The notes beneath the pieces were generated by a model that was not told the DNA's origin, searched no databases, and was given only the letters and a program-made list of their open reading frames with translations. Below, piece by piece: positions 44,402 to 52,883 of a stretch of 64,000 nucleotides of DNA (the stretch's first letter is position 1; each line of letters starts with the position of its first letter). This DNA comes from Alcaligenaceae bacterium SAGV5 (GTDB lineage: Bacteria; Pseudomonadota; Gammaproteobacteria; Burkholderiales; Burkholderiaceae_B): assembly GCA_009360345.1 (NCBI GenBank), contig SPDP01000001.1, forward strand, positions 124,001 to 188,000, in the 5' to 3' direction. The position numbers and the translations under genes were made by a program.

Positions 44402-45573
44402 TGCGCCAGCGGGACGTCCCGGCCGTCCTTGGATGATTGCAGCATCGCCAGGCAGATCTCCAGCGTGGCCCGGGCCCAGCGGCCGTCGTGCCGGGGCGGC
44501 AGGCCCCGCCGCACGGCGGCCGCGAGTTCATCGATGACCTCGTGGCGCGGCACGGCCGGCCGGTCCAGCGGCACCCATCGTTTCTCTTCGTCGGCGTGGA
44601 TGGCGATGCCGTCCGGCAGCGGCCGCAGGTCGGCATGGTCGCAGGACACGATGATGGGGCCGAAGTGCTGGTAGGCGCGGGCTTCGTCGTCGGCGGCCGG
44701 CGGCTTGTAGGCCGATCCGCCATAGGTGCCGGCGGCCTTGGCGCGGGCTTCTTCTTCCGGCGAGGCCACGGCGGCCAGCTTGCGCCGCGCGGCGCCGTAG
44801 TCGTCGGGCGACTTGCGGTTGCCCATCTCGCCTGTCCAGCCCGTCCATTCGTCGGAATCGAAATGCGCGTAGCCGTTGTAGGACAGCGAGGCGTAGGCGC
44901 CGGACTCGAACCACAGCATGGCCGAGTAGGCACCCTCGGTGACGCGGCGCGGATCCCAGTTGCCGACCGCGGCGCGCAGCCGCGTGGGCGGCGAGCCCGC
45001 CAGCAGCCGCACGATGTCCACCTGGTGCGCGGCCTGGCTGAAGATGGCGCCGCCGCCTTCGGCCGTGACCAGTTCCTCCGGCCGGCGCGGACGGTAGAGG
45101 TAGTCGGTGTAGTTCAGCGCGTGGATCATGCGGACCTGGCCGAACTCCCCGCTGGCGATCAGTTCGCGGGTCTTCAGGTAGGGCGTGTCGAAGCTGTGGC
45201 AGTGGCCCACGATCAGGTGCACGCCGGCGCGCTCGCAGGCCGCGATCATGCGGTCGCATTCGTCCATCGCCAACGCCATGGGTTTTTCCACCAGCACGTG
45301 CTTGCCATGCGCCGCGGCGATCTCGGCGTGGCGGGCGTGGAACTGGTGGGGGCTGGCGATGTAGATCGCGTCCAGCGACGGATCGGCCGCCAGCGCATCG
45401 ATGTCGCCGTGCACCGGCACGCCGAAGTCGCGCGCGAACTGCGCGCGGGCGGCCTCCCGCGGATCGCAAGCCGCCGCCAGCACGATGCGCGCATCGCCCA
45501 GGAAGGTCGGCAACATCAGCGAAAAGGCACGTCCCAGGCCGGCTATGCCCAGCCGCATTGGAGCAATCGACAT
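44386..45573 (-). CDS. Gfo/Idh/MocA family oxidoreductase
   Basis: 395-residue NAD(P)-dependent dehydrogenase. N-terminal Rossmann fold: [20 protein letters not shown] (about residues 6-25) and [20 protein letters not shown] with VLVEKPMAL, in which the Lys of EKP is catalytic. C-terminal alpha/beta domain carries [20 protein letters not shown] Pro/Ala-rich insert lies at about residues 275-300. It is read with the Rieske oxygenase 14 nt upstream, so it may oxidise a cis-diol or another product. A phthalate-type 4,5-dihydrodiol dehydrogenase is one possibility. It may overlap the convergent methylase gene. Confidence 0.9.
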   Translation of the reverse strand: MSIAPMRLGIAGLGRAFSLMLPTFLGDARIVLAAACDPREAARAQFARDFGVPVHGDIDALAADPSLDAIYIASPHQFHARHAEIAAAHGKHVLVEKPMALAMDECDRMIAACERAGVHLIVGHCHSFDTPYLKTRELIASGEFGQVRMIHALNYTDYLYRPRRPEELVTAEGGGAIFSQAAHQVDIVRLLAGSPPTRLRAAVGNWDPRRVTEGAYSAMLWFESGAYASLSYNGYAHFDSDEWTGWTGEMGNRKSPDDYGAARRKLAAVASPEEEARAKAAGTYGGSAYKPPAADDEARAYQHFGPIIVSCDHADLRPLPDGIAIHADEEKRWVPLDRPAVPRHEVIDELAAAVRRGLPPRHDGRWARATLEICLAMLQSSKDGRDVPLAHQPSW

Positions 45574-45587
45574 GAGGCTTCCCCTGG

Positions 45588-46901
45588 CTACACCTCGTAG
45601 TTGGCGTCGAGTCGCCGGGTGGCGGGTACGTCGTCCCACACATGGGACACCTGGTACTCGCGCCAGTCGACCGACTTGGGCACGATGGCCTGGAACGAAC
45701 AGATCTCCTCGGGAATGGCGTTCTCGCCGAGGGCGATGGGCGCTTCGCCCGCCGCGAACTCGTCCAGCGCCGCCAGCATCCGGCGCCGGAACTCGACGAT
45801 GGCCAGGTCGCTGGTGCCCAGCCTTTCCTCGGACCGGTCGGCCAGGGGGCCCATGGTCACCCACATGGCGATGTCCTGGTTGGGAAAGCCGGTGATGCCG
45901 GTGAAGTTGCCCGCCTTCATCGCCTGGCGGTCCTGCCAGAAGCGGTTGTCGTGGTTGCGGTGCGGCCGGTAGCGGTCATCCACGTCCGGGCCGACCTGCG
46001 CGCGCAGGAACTTGCGCCAGGTCTCGGTATCGGGCGTCTTGGCCGGATGGCCCCAGGCCAGGAAGTAGAACGCCGTGTTCGTGTCGTCCATGGGCACGTT
46101 CACATTGGCGACGTTGTAGAGGTTGTTGGGCGGGACCAGCACCGTGAACGGGGCGACGAACACCGTCGATCGCACGTAGTCCTGCGTGTCGGCATCGAAG
46201 ATGGGACGGCGGATGGCGGCGTAGCGGAAACCGTAGGGCGTGCGCTCGACCTGCAGGCGGGGTGCCTTGTCGGTGGACGGGCGCAGCCAATTCTTGTCGG
46301 TGGCCTCGGCGCCGTTGACCTTGGCCGGCACGAAGTCCGACGAGTGCAGGCTGGAACTGTGGGCCGAGTCGATCGCGCCTTCCAGTACCTGCGCCCAATT
46401 GCAGGGCAGGATGACCTTGGCGATGCTGACCTTGGCGTCCCGGGTCGGCGCCCAGGATGGAGGAACGAATTCGGGCGCATCGTCTGCCTTGCCCAGGAAG
46501 ACCCAGACCATGCCGCCCCACTCCCGCGTGGGATAGGCCTGGGTCCGGACTTTCGAGGCCATGGGGCTGGTCCCGGGCTCGGACGCCATGTCCAGCACTT
46601 GTCCGCTCACGTCCATCTTCCAGCCATGGTAGAGGCAGCGCAGGCCGCCTTCCTCGTTGCGGCCGTAGACCAGCGAGACCCGCCGGTGCGGGCATTTCTC
46701 GTCCAGCGCGCCGATGCGGCCCTGGGTGTCGCGGAACACGACCAGATCCAGGCCCAGCAAGCGGGCATGCACCGGCGCGCCGTCCGGCTCGGCCACTTCC
46801 TCGATCAGGCACAGCGGCAGCCAGTGGCGGCGCATCAGCGCGCCCATCGGGGCGTCGCCCTCCACGCGGCACAGCCGCTCGTTCTTTTCACGCGACAACA
46901 T
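45588..46901 (-). CDS. Rieske non-haem iron aromatic oxygenase, alpha subunit
   Basis: 437-residue oxygenase of the phthalate-4,5-dioxygenase (type IA) group. Rieske 2Fe-2S ligands are CPHRR (about residues 68-71) and CLYHGW (about 88-93). The mononuclear iron site has [14 protein letters not shown] (about residues 173-186, His-x4-His after D). Known relatives are phthalate, 3-chlorobenzoate and vanillate O-demethylase-like enzymes that need a separate reductase; none lies beside it (the CYP116B reductase is internal). With the Gfo/Idh gene and a Bug receptor it may open an aromatic acid pathway. Co-transcribed with the receptor 12 nt upstream. Confidence 0.92.
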   Translation of the reverse strand: MLSREKNERLCRVEGDAPMGALMRRHWLPLCLIEEVAEPDGAPVHARLLGLDLVVFRDTQGRIGALDEKCPHRRVSLVYGRNEEGGLRCLYHGWKMDVSGQVLDMASEPGTSPMASKVRTQAYPTREWGGMVWVFLGKADDAPEFVPPSWAPTRDAKVSIAKVILPCNWAQVLEGAIDSAHSSSLHSSDFVPAKVNGAEATDKNWLRPSTDKAPRLQVERTPYGFRYAAIRRPIFDADTQDYVRSTVFVAPFTVLVPPNNLYNVANVNVPMDDTNTAFYFLAWGHPAKTPDTETWRKFLRAQVGPDVDDRYRPHRNHDNRFWQDRQAMKAGNFTGITGFPNQDIAMWVTMGPLADRSEERLGTSDLAIVEFRRRMLAALDEFAAGEAPIALGENAIPEEICSFQAIVPKSVDWREYQVSHVWDDVPATRRLDANYEV

Positions 46902-46913
46902 GCTGCTTCTCCT

Positions 46914-47927
46914 TCAATTCTCTGGCTTGATGCCCGCGGCCTTGATCGGGCCGGCATAGCGGCGGGCTTCCTCATCGATGGCTTGCGTGTACTCGGACGG
47001 CGTTCCGCCCACGGGTTCGATGCCCAGCCCCTGCAATTGCTTGATGACCTCGGGCTGCTTGACCACCTTGGCGATCTCGGCGCTGAGCTTCTGCACGATG
47101 GCCTGGGGCGTGCCGGTGGGCGCCAGCACCCCCACGGTGACCGCGAAGTTGAAATCGGGAACGATCTCGGAGATGGCCGGAACGTTGGGCGCCAGGGTCG
47201 AGCGCTTGAGGGAATTCGTGGCCAGGATCTTGGCCTGTCCCTTCTGCGCGAAACCCGCCAGCGAGGGCAGCGCGGCCACCACCAGGTCTACCTGCTTGCC
47301 CACCAGCGCGGGCACGGCCTGGCCCGAACCCCGGAACGGCACGTGGTCCAGGCGCAGGTTCAGCGCGCTTTTCAGGGCTTCCATCGTCAGGTGGTGGCTG
47401 CTGCCCACGCCCGAGGAACCATAGGTGATGCCCGTGGGACTCTTCTTGGCCAGCTCGACGAATTCCTGCAGCGTGTTGGCGGGGAAGTCGGGCCGGGCGG
47501 CGATGAACAGCGGCGAGGTGGCTACCAGCGACACAGGCACGAAGTCGCGCTTGGGGTCGTAGGCGAGGTCTTTGTACAGCGACGGGTTGATCGACATCAT
47601 CGAGCCGTCGGTCACCAGGAAGGTATAGCCATCGTGCGGGCTGCCCATCAGTGTCTGCGCGGCCACCACGCCGTTGGCGCCGGGCTTGTTCTCGACCACG
47701 AAGGATCTGCCCAGGTGCTCGGTCAGGCGTTGGCCGATGATGCGGGCCACCGTATCGGGCAGGCCGCCGGTGGCGTAAGGCACGACGAAGCGGACCGGGC
47801 GCGAGGGGTAGTCGGCCGCGTCGTCGGCCTTGGCCAGCGCCGGCGCACAGGCCAGCAGCGCGGCCAGGCCCAGGCGCGCGGCCGCCGTGGCGGTGTCTCG
47901 GACGAGGCGGGGGGCGGAATGGGGCAT
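46914..47927 (-). CDS. Bug-family tripartite tricarboxylate transporter receptor
   Basis: 337-residue periplasmic receptor. Signal peptide (about residues 15-33, LAALLACAPALAKA), then DYPSRPVRFVVPYATGGLPD, ENKPGANGVVAAQTLMGSPH and HVPFRGSGQAVPALV. First gene of the operon with the Rieske oxygenase and the Gfo/Idh enzyme, divergent from a MarR gene with a dyad between. The context suggests that it binds an aromatic carboxylate; the ligand cannot be read from sequence. Confidence 0.93.
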   Translation of the reverse strand: MPHSAPRLVRDTATAAARLGLAALLACAPALAKADDAADYPSRPVRFVVPYATGGLPDTVARIIGQRLTEHLGRSFVVENKPGANGVVAAQTLMGSPHDGYTFLVTDGSMMSINPSLYKDLAYDPKRDFVPVSLVATSPLFIAARPDFPANTLQEFVELAKKSPTGITYGSSGVGSSHHLTMEALKSALNLRLDHVPFRGSGQAVPALVGKQVDLVVAALPSLAGFAQKGQAKILATNSLKRSTLAPNVPAISEIVPDFNFAVTVGVLAPTGTPQAIVQKLSAEIAKVVKQPEVIKQLQGLGIEPVGGTPSEYTQAIDEEARRYAGPIKAAGIKPEN

Positions 47928-48014
47928 GGAGGTCTCCTAGGGTGGATTCGCGCCTTGTGCCTGGCGCGTGTCTGCTCGTAAACCGGCACCGGCGATCCGG
48001 CCACGCTGGTTTTA

Positions 48015-48046
48015 TTAGAGCTATAAGAATAATATTAAAGCTCTAA
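48015..48046. promoter_or_regulatory. MarR operator between the receptor and MarR genes
   Basis: TTAGAGCT (48015-48022) and AGCTCTAA (48039-48046) are perfect 8-bp arms around a 16-nt AT-rich spacer. Extended, TTAGAGCTATAA and TTAGAGCTTTAA (opposite strand) differ at one of 12 bases, so these may be two half-sites. It lies 72 bp before the MarR gene and 88 bp before the receptor operon, and covers a likely promoter region for both. Confidence 0.65.
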
Positions 48047-48117
48047 GTATTTTTCAAGCCCCCGTTCCCGTGCCACCGGACGGGTATCATCTGCCCGAGT
48101 ACAGCCCCCGGAAGACC

Positions 48118-48759
48118 ATGAGTTCCGCCGAAGACACCCGCAAGATCCTGGAGCATTGGCAGAGCGCGGCGCCCAACGATCGCCTGGCCCATCTCGTCAA
48201 GGACGCCACGCGCGCCTTCGTCCGCGCGTTGCAGATGAGGTTGAACGAGCATCACGTCTCGTTCGGACACTGGGCTTTCCTGCGTATCCTGTGGGAGCGG
48301 GACGGCCTGACCCAGCGCGAGCTGAGCGACGAGGCGGGGGTGATGGAACCCACCACCTACAGTGCGCTCAAGGCCATGGAAGCGCTTGGCTACGTCGAGC
48401 GCAAGCACCTGCCCGGCAACAAGAAAAACATGTACGTGTACCTGACGGACCGGGGGCGCGCGCTCGAGCGCAAGCTGATCCCGCTGGCCGAGGAGGTCAA
48501 CCGGATCGGTATCGGCGGGCTGACCGAAGACCAGATAGACGTGGCGCGCAAGGTGCTCCTGGGCATCATCGCCAACCTGGCCGAGGACGAGGAAAAGGCC
48601 GAGGCGCGCAGCCTGCGCATCCCGTCCACCCGGGAGTTGTCGCGCCGCGTGTCTGAACGCGTGGAGCGGCAGCGCGCCCGCGCGCCCCGGCGCGAGGCCG
48701 AAGCCGGAACGCAGGCCGCCGCGCCGCGGAAAAAGCGGGTCGCCGCCCATGACGAATGA
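48118..48759 (+). CDS. MarR-family transcriptional regulator (long form)
   Basis: 213-residue regulator. Core at about residues 40-105 (HHVSFGHWAFLRILWERDGLTQRELSDEAG, recognition helix EPTTYSALKAMEALG, wing KHLPGNKKNMYVYLT). The C-terminal extension is long for MarR (about 60 residues beyond residue 150) and very basic (SRRVSERVERQRARAPRREAEAG, then PRKKR). The tail could bind DNA or RNA; no known domain. It is divergent from the Bug-Rieske-Gfo/Idh operon and its stop overlaps the start of the photolyase gene by 11 nt. A longer frame starts at 48070, but 48118 is the first ATG. Confidence 0.9.
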   Translation: MSSAEDTRKILEHWQSAAPNDRLAHLVKDATRAFVRALQMRLNEHHVSFGHWAFLRILWERDGLTQRELSDEAGVMEPTTYSALKAMEALGYVERKHLPGNKKNMYVYLTDRGRALERKLIPLAEEVNRIGIGGLTEDQIDVARKVLLGIIANLAEDEEKAEARSLRIPSTRELSRRVSERVERQRARAPRREAEAGTQAAAPRKKRVAAHDE

Positions 48760-50221
48760 GGCGCGGACCGGGGCCGCCCTGGTGTGGTTCCGGCGCGACC
48801 TGCGCAGTTTCGACCACGCCGCGCTGCACCAGGCCCTGATACGCCACGGGAAGGTGTATTGCGCCTTCGTCTTCGATACCGACATCCTCGATGTCCTGCC
48901 TGCCCGCGCCGACCGTCGCGTGGAATTCATCCACGCCAGCGTGCTGGAGCTGGACCAGGCGCTGGACCGCATCGCGCGCGAGGCGGGGGCGGCGGGAAGC
49001 GGCCTGATCGTCCGCCACGGCGGCGCGGCGGCGTGCATCGTCCGGCTGGCGCGGGAGCTGGGCGTACGGGAGGTCCTGGCCAATCGCGACTACGAGCCCG
49101 ACGCGATCGCGCGCGACCAGCGGGTGGCGCGGGAGCTGGCGGACTGCGGCATCGCCTTCAGCGACTACAAGGACCAGGTGGTGCTGGACAGGGACGAACT
49201 GCTGACGCAGCAGGGCCAGCCCTACAGCGTGTTCACGCCCTACAAGCGCGCCTGGCTGCAACGGGCCGACGACTTCCAGCTCAAATCCTATCCGGTCGAG
49301 CGCCATGCCGCGCGCCTGGCGCCCAAGCCACCGGGCGAACATCCGCCCACGCTGGAGGCGCTGGGCTTCCTGCCCACCAATCTTTCCGCGCTGGCGCTGC
49401 CCACCGGCATGCGGGGCGGCCGCGAGCTGCTGCGGAATTTCGAGCACCGCCTGGCGCGCTATCACGAGGCGCGGGACTATCCCGCGCGCAAGGGCGTCTC
49501 GTACCTGTCCACGCACCTGCGCTTCGGCACCGTGTCCATCCGCCAATTGGCCGCGCTGGCGAGCCGCCACGGCGGCGAGGGGGCGCAAACCTGGCTGTCG
49601 GAGCTGGTCTGGCGCGAGTTCTACCAGATGATCCTGTGGCACCACCCGCGCGTGGTGCAAGGCTGCTTCAAGCCGGCCTTCGACCGCCTGTCCTGGGACG
49701 ACGCGCCCGAACTCTGGCAAGCCTGGTGGGAGGCCAGTACGGGCTACCCGCTGGTGGATGCCGCGATGCGCCAACTGCACCAGACCGGATACATGCACAA
49801 TCGCCTGCGCATGGTGGTGGCCTCCTTCCTGACCAAGGACCTGGGCATAGATTGGCGCCGGGGCGAGCGGCACTTCGCCGCGCACCTGAACGACTACGAC
49901 CTGGCGGCCAACAACGGCGGCTGGCAATGGGCGGCTTCGACGGGCTGCGACGCGCAGCCGTGGTTCCGTATCTTCAATCCGGTCACCCAGTCGCAGAAGT
50001 TCGATCCCGATGGGAGCTTCATCCGGCGCTACGTGCCCGAACTGGCGCGTGTTCCCGGCCGCTTCATTCATTTCCCTGCCGCGATGCGGCCGGTGGATGC
50101 CGAGGCGTGCGGCCTGAGGCTGGGGCGGGACTATCCGCTGCCCGTGGTGGATCATGCGCGGGCGCGCACCCGCACGCTGATGCGCTTCGAGGCGGTGAAG
50201 GAGGCGCCGGCGGGTCCGTGA
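48749..50221 (+). CDS. phrB: class I deoxyribodipyrimidine photolyase
   Basis: 490-residue light-driven DNA repair enzyme for cyclobutane dimers, binding FAD and an antenna pigment (probably MTHF). N-terminal alpha/beta domain begins LVWFRRDLRSFDHAAL. The C-terminal FAD domain has ELVWREFYQMILWHHP, YPLVDAAMRQL, YMHNRLRMVVASFLTKDLGIDWR, and DLAANNGGWQWAASTGCDAQPWFRIFNP (the W-rich electron path). Full length, no break. It overlaps the MarR gene by 11 nt. It ends against the UbiD remnant. Confidence 0.96.
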   Translation: MTNEARTGAALVWFRRDLRSFDHAALHQALIRHGKVYCAFVFDTDILDVLPARADRRVEFIHASVLELDQALDRIAREAGAAGSGLIVRHGGAAACIVRLARELGVREVLANRDYEPDAIARDQRVARELADCGIAFSDYKDQVVLDRDELLTQQGQPYSVFTPYKRAWLQRADDFQLKSYPVERHAARLAPKPPGEHPPTLEALGFLPTNLSALALPTGMRGGRELLRNFEHRLARYHEARDYPARKGVSYLSTHLRFGTVSIRQLAALASRHGGEGAQTWLSELVWREFYQMILWHHPRVVQGCFKPAFDRLSWDDAPELWQAWWEASTGYPLVDAAMRQLHQTGYMHNRLRMVVASFLTKDLGIDWRRGERHFAAHLNDYDLAANNGGWQWAASTGCDAQPWFRIFNPVTQSQKFDPDGSFIRRYVPELARVPGRFIHFPAAMRPVDAEACGLRLGRDYPLPVVDHARARTRTLMRFEAVKEAPAGP

Positions 50222-50488
50222 CGCCACGGGCCCGCCGGCGTAGTAGTCCATGAATTCGCCGAACGGTCCCTCGGGCAGCGTGTCGTCCGGATACATCTCG
50301 CCTTCCCGCACGATCTCGCTGTGGGCCGGCATGGGCAGCTTGTGGACTTCGCTCGGCACCACGTCGAAGGGCAGGCCGCTGCGCAGCTCGTTGCCGCCGG
50401 CCATTTCGTGCAGGAAGGGGATGGGAATCTTGAAGATGTCGACGTCGCCGTCGCGGTCGATGTTCTCCAGGACCGGACTGGTTTCCAC
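50222..50488 (-). pseudogene. remnant of a UbiD-family decarboxylase with internal deletion
   Basis: About 90 residues in frame: SPVLENIDRDGDVDIFKIP, IPFLHEMAGG, then NELRSGLPFDVVPSEVHKLP and AHSEIVREGEMYPDDTLPEGPFGEFMDYY. These are two separated parts of UbiD (prenyl-FMN decarboxylase), the early DxDIFKxP block and the late EGPFGEF block. In intact UbiD they lie more than 100 residues apart, so an in-frame deletion near 50398 has removed the prFMN-binding middle. The N- and C-termini are missing as well. The piece is cut at the photolyase stop and starts at a GTG. It cannot be functional. Confidence 0.75.
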
Positions 50489-50529
50489 GCGCGCTCAAGC
50501 TGCTGGGGCTGGACGAGGATCTGAAGTAG
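50489..50529 (+). pseudogene. C-terminal fragment of an unknown gene
   Basis: In the plus frame ending at TAG (50527-50529), the residues RALKLLGLDEDLK followed by a stop read like a natural protein C-terminus. A perfect palindrome that could end transcription lies one base after the stop. It abuts the UbiD remnant on the other strand. Only 13-14 residues are supportable, and no family can be named. It may be the tail of a gene whose body was deleted together with part of the UbiD gene. Confidence 0.3.
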
Positions 50530-50530
50530 G

Positions 50531-50556
50531 GAAGGGAAGCCGGCCGGCTTCCCTTC
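50531..50556. terminator. perfect 26-nt palindrome, likely bidirectional terminator
   Basis: GAAGGGAAGCCGG (50531-50543) is followed directly by its complement CCGGCTTCCCTTC (50544-50556), giving a hairpin in either direction. It lies at the 3' end of the minus-strand MarR gene (stop overlaps it by 2 nt) and just after the plus-strand fragment stop. No U tract. Confidence 0.55.
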
Positions 50557-51034
50557 AATCGACCGACGCGGCGTAGGCGGCCAGGTCCTCCAACAGCACC
50601 GACAGGCTGCGGTTGCCGACTTCCTGGACCATCTCTTCCTGGGCCACCGCCACGGCCCGTCCGAAATCATCCAGCCACGCCAGCCCCGCGGGCGTGAAAC
50701 GCACGATGCGGGCCCGCTTGTCCGTCGGATCGGCCACGCGTTCCACCAGGCCCAGTTCCTCGCACTGTCCGATCAATTCGTTCATCGCCGCGTTGGTCAT
50801 GGCCGAGCGCCGGGCCAGGTCGGTGATGCGCGTGCCCTCCAGGTCCAGGTGGCGCGTCAGGTTCACGTGCCAGCGGCGCGTCTCGGCATGTCCCGCCTCG
50901 GCCATCAGGTCCATGACGCGCTGTTCGAAACGGCGCAAGGCGCTGTTGAGCACGCGGCCGGGGTTGTGGGTGCGCCAGAGGTAGGCGTCGCTGTCGAGGG
51001 TTTTCACGGGATCGAACTTGATTGTGCGTGGCAA
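50555..51034 (-). CDS. MarR-family transcriptional regulator
   Basis: 159-residue repressor. Core at about residues 60-125 (LDLEGTRITDLARRSAMTNAAMNELIGQCEELGLVER, wing VADPTDKRARIVRFT). The longest frame starts at a TTG (51034) with no obvious ribosome site; a GTG ten codons inside is the only other option. So the first residues are uncertain. It is divergent from the flavin monooxygenase of the hydroxyquinol-type cluster and probably represses it through the dyad at 51035-51057. Confidence 0.88.
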   Translation of the reverse strand: MPRTIKFDPVKTLDSDAYLWRTHNPGRVLNSALRRFEQRVMDLMAEAGHAETRRWHVNLTRHLDLEGTRITDLARRSAMTNAAMNELIGQCEELGLVERVADPTDKRARIVRFTPAGLAWLDDFGRAVAVAQEEMVQEVGNRSLSVLLEDLAAYAASVD

Positions 51035-51057
51035 TTTACTTTGGTAACCTAAATAAA
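51035..51057. promoter_or_regulatory. MarR operator, imperfect dyad
   Basis: TTTACTTTGGT (51035-51045) and ACCTAAATAAA (51047-51057) are 9-of-11 complementary around a single central base, with GGTAACC at the core. It touches the regulator start codon and lies 36 bp before the monooxygenase gene, where it could block both promoters. Confidence 0.55.
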
Positions 51058-51092
51058 TATCGAATCAAGCCAGCTAGAGAAGGAAACATACG

Positions 51093-52784
51093 ATGCTTGA
51101 CGACGCACAGTCTACTGTCAGGGCGGCGACCCGGCTCGACGTCGACGTACTGGTCGCGGGGGGCGGCCCGTGCGGGCTGATGCTGGCCAACGAACTGGGG
51201 CCGCGCGGCGTGCGCTGCCTGATCGTGGACGCCAAGCCCGGCACGGCGTTCAACCCGCAGGCCAATGCCACCCAGGCCCGCACCATGGAGCATTTCCGCC
51301 GCCTGGGTTTCGCGCACGAGATCCGGGCGCTGGGGCTGCCGGCCGACCATCCCACCGATATCGCGTACTTCACGCGCTATGCGGGCCATGAGCTCGCGCG
51401 CATCAAGCTGCCTACCGCCGCCGAGGCCGCGGTGCGTATCAGGACGATGACGGGTTCCTGGAGCGCGGCCGAACTGCCGCACCGCGTGTCGCAGAAGTTC
51501 GTCGAGGCGGCGCTGCGGCGGCATGCGCAGGCCTGGCCGTCGATCGACCTGCGCTACGGATGGGCGTTGAGGGAATTCCGCGAGGAGGACGATGGCGTCG
51601 TCGCGCTGGTGCGGCCGGTCGACGGCGGCGAGCCCGTGGAGGTGAAAGCCCGGTTCCTGGTGGGCGCCGATGGCGCGCGCAGCTTCGTCCGGGGACGACT
51701 GGGCATAGAGTGGGACGGCGTGACCGGCATCCAGCGCGAGTTCATGGGCGGCAAGATGTTCGCCATCTACCTGCGTTCGCCGGAGTTCCTGTCCAGGCTG
51801 CCGCACCCCAAGGCCTGGATGTATGTCGCGGTCAACCACCAGCGGCGCGCATTCATGGCGTCGGTGGACGGCGTGGCCGAGTTCGCCTTCCATGCGGCGG
51901 TCCACCCCGGAGAGAACCCGGAAAGCTGGACCGAAGCGGACGCGCGCCGCATCTTCGCCGAAGCCGTGGGGGGCGAGGTGCCGATGGAGATCCTGTCCAT
52001 GGGCACCTGGCTGGCCGGGCACGCGCTGGTCGCGCGGCGCTTGCGCAGCGGCCGCGTGTTCATCGCCGGCGACGCGGCGCACTTGTTCACGCCCACCGGC
52101 GGCCTGGGCTACAACACGGCGGTCGAGGATGCGGTGAACCTGGCCTGGAAGCTCGCCAGCGTGCTCAAAGGCCAGGCGCCGCCGTCGCTGCTGGACAGCT
52201 ACGAGGCCGAGCGCAGGCCGCTGGCCGAACGCAACACAGGTTTCGCCCGGCGCTTCGCCGATTCGGTGGGCCTGTTCCAGGCCCGGGTCGTGCTGGAAGC
52301 GGACACGCCGCAAGGCGCGGCCGAACGCGCGTCGGCCGCGCATCATCTGGATGAGCATGCGCGGCTGGAGTTCAACATCCCGGGCGTCACGTTCGGCGGC
52401 CGCTACGACGGCTCGCCCATCATCGCGGGCGACGGCGCGGCGCCGCCGCCGGACGAGCCCAACCAGTACGTTCCCACCGCCAGTCCCGGCGGCCGCCCGC
52501 CGCACATGTGGCTGGAGGACGGCCGTTCGCTGTTCGACCTGTTCCATCGCGAGTGGACGCTGCTGGTGCTGGGCGAGGACGAGGTATCGCACGCCGGTTT
52601 CGAGGCCGCCGCGCGCCAACTGGCCATCGACCTGAAACCCGTCCGGCTGGCGTCCCCGGCGCTGCGCGCGTTGTACGAAGCGCCGCTGGTCCTCATCCGG
52701 CCCGACCAGATCGTCGCCTGGCGGGGGGCGAACGCCGACGAGGCGCGTGCCGTGCTCGAGCGAGTGACAGGCCGCCAGGCTTAG
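51093..52784 (+). CDS. FAD-dependent aromatic hydroxylase (resorcinol/phenol-hydroxylase-like)
   Basis: 563-residue flavoprotein monooxygenase of the PHBH/phenol hydroxylase class. FAD motifs: DVLVAGGGPCGLMLANELG (about residues 17-35), ARFLVGADGARSFVRG (about 187-202) and GRVFIAGDAAHLFTPTGGLGYNTAVEDAVNL (about 320-350). A thioredoxin-like C-terminal domain (about 430-563) is in keeping with phenol-hydroxylase length. In a cluster with a hydroxyquinol-type dioxygenase and maleylacetate reductase it would hydroxylate resorcinol to hydroxyquinol. That substrate is inference from the neighbours. First gene of the operon. Confidence 0.9.
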   Translation: MLDDAQSTVRAATRLDVDVLVAGGGPCGLMLANELGPRGVRCLIVDAKPGTAFNPQANATQARTMEHFRRLGFAHEIRALGLPADHPTDIAYFTRYAGHELARIKLPTAAEAAVRIRTMTGSWSAAELPHRVSQKFVEAALRRHAQAWPSIDLRYGWALREFREEDDGVVALVRPVDGGEPVEVKARFLVGADGARSFVRGRLGIEWDGVTGIQREFMGGKMFAIYLRSPEFLSRLPHPKAWMYVAVNHQRRAFMASVDGVAEFAFHAAVHPGENPESWTEADARRIFAEAVGGEVPMEILSMGTWLAGHALVARRLRSGRVFIAGDAAHLFTPTGGLGYNTAVEDAVNLAWKLASVLKGQAPPSLLDSYEAERRPLAERNTGFARRFADSVGLFQARVVLEADTPQGAAERASAAHHLDEHARLEFNIPGVTFGGRYDGSPIIAGDGAAPPPDEPNQYVPTASPGGRPPHMWLEDGRSLFDLFHREWTLLVLGEDEVSHAGFEAAARQLAIDLKPVRLASPALRALYEAPLVLIRPDQIVAWRGANADEARAVLERVTGRQA

Positions 52785-52883
52785 CCACCGACAACCCCAA
52801 CCGTCCGTTCCGGACTCCCGGCGCCCGCCGCCCGGGGGCGGACGCGTTCATCCCGATCCAGCCGTTATTCCGAGGAGACTTGC

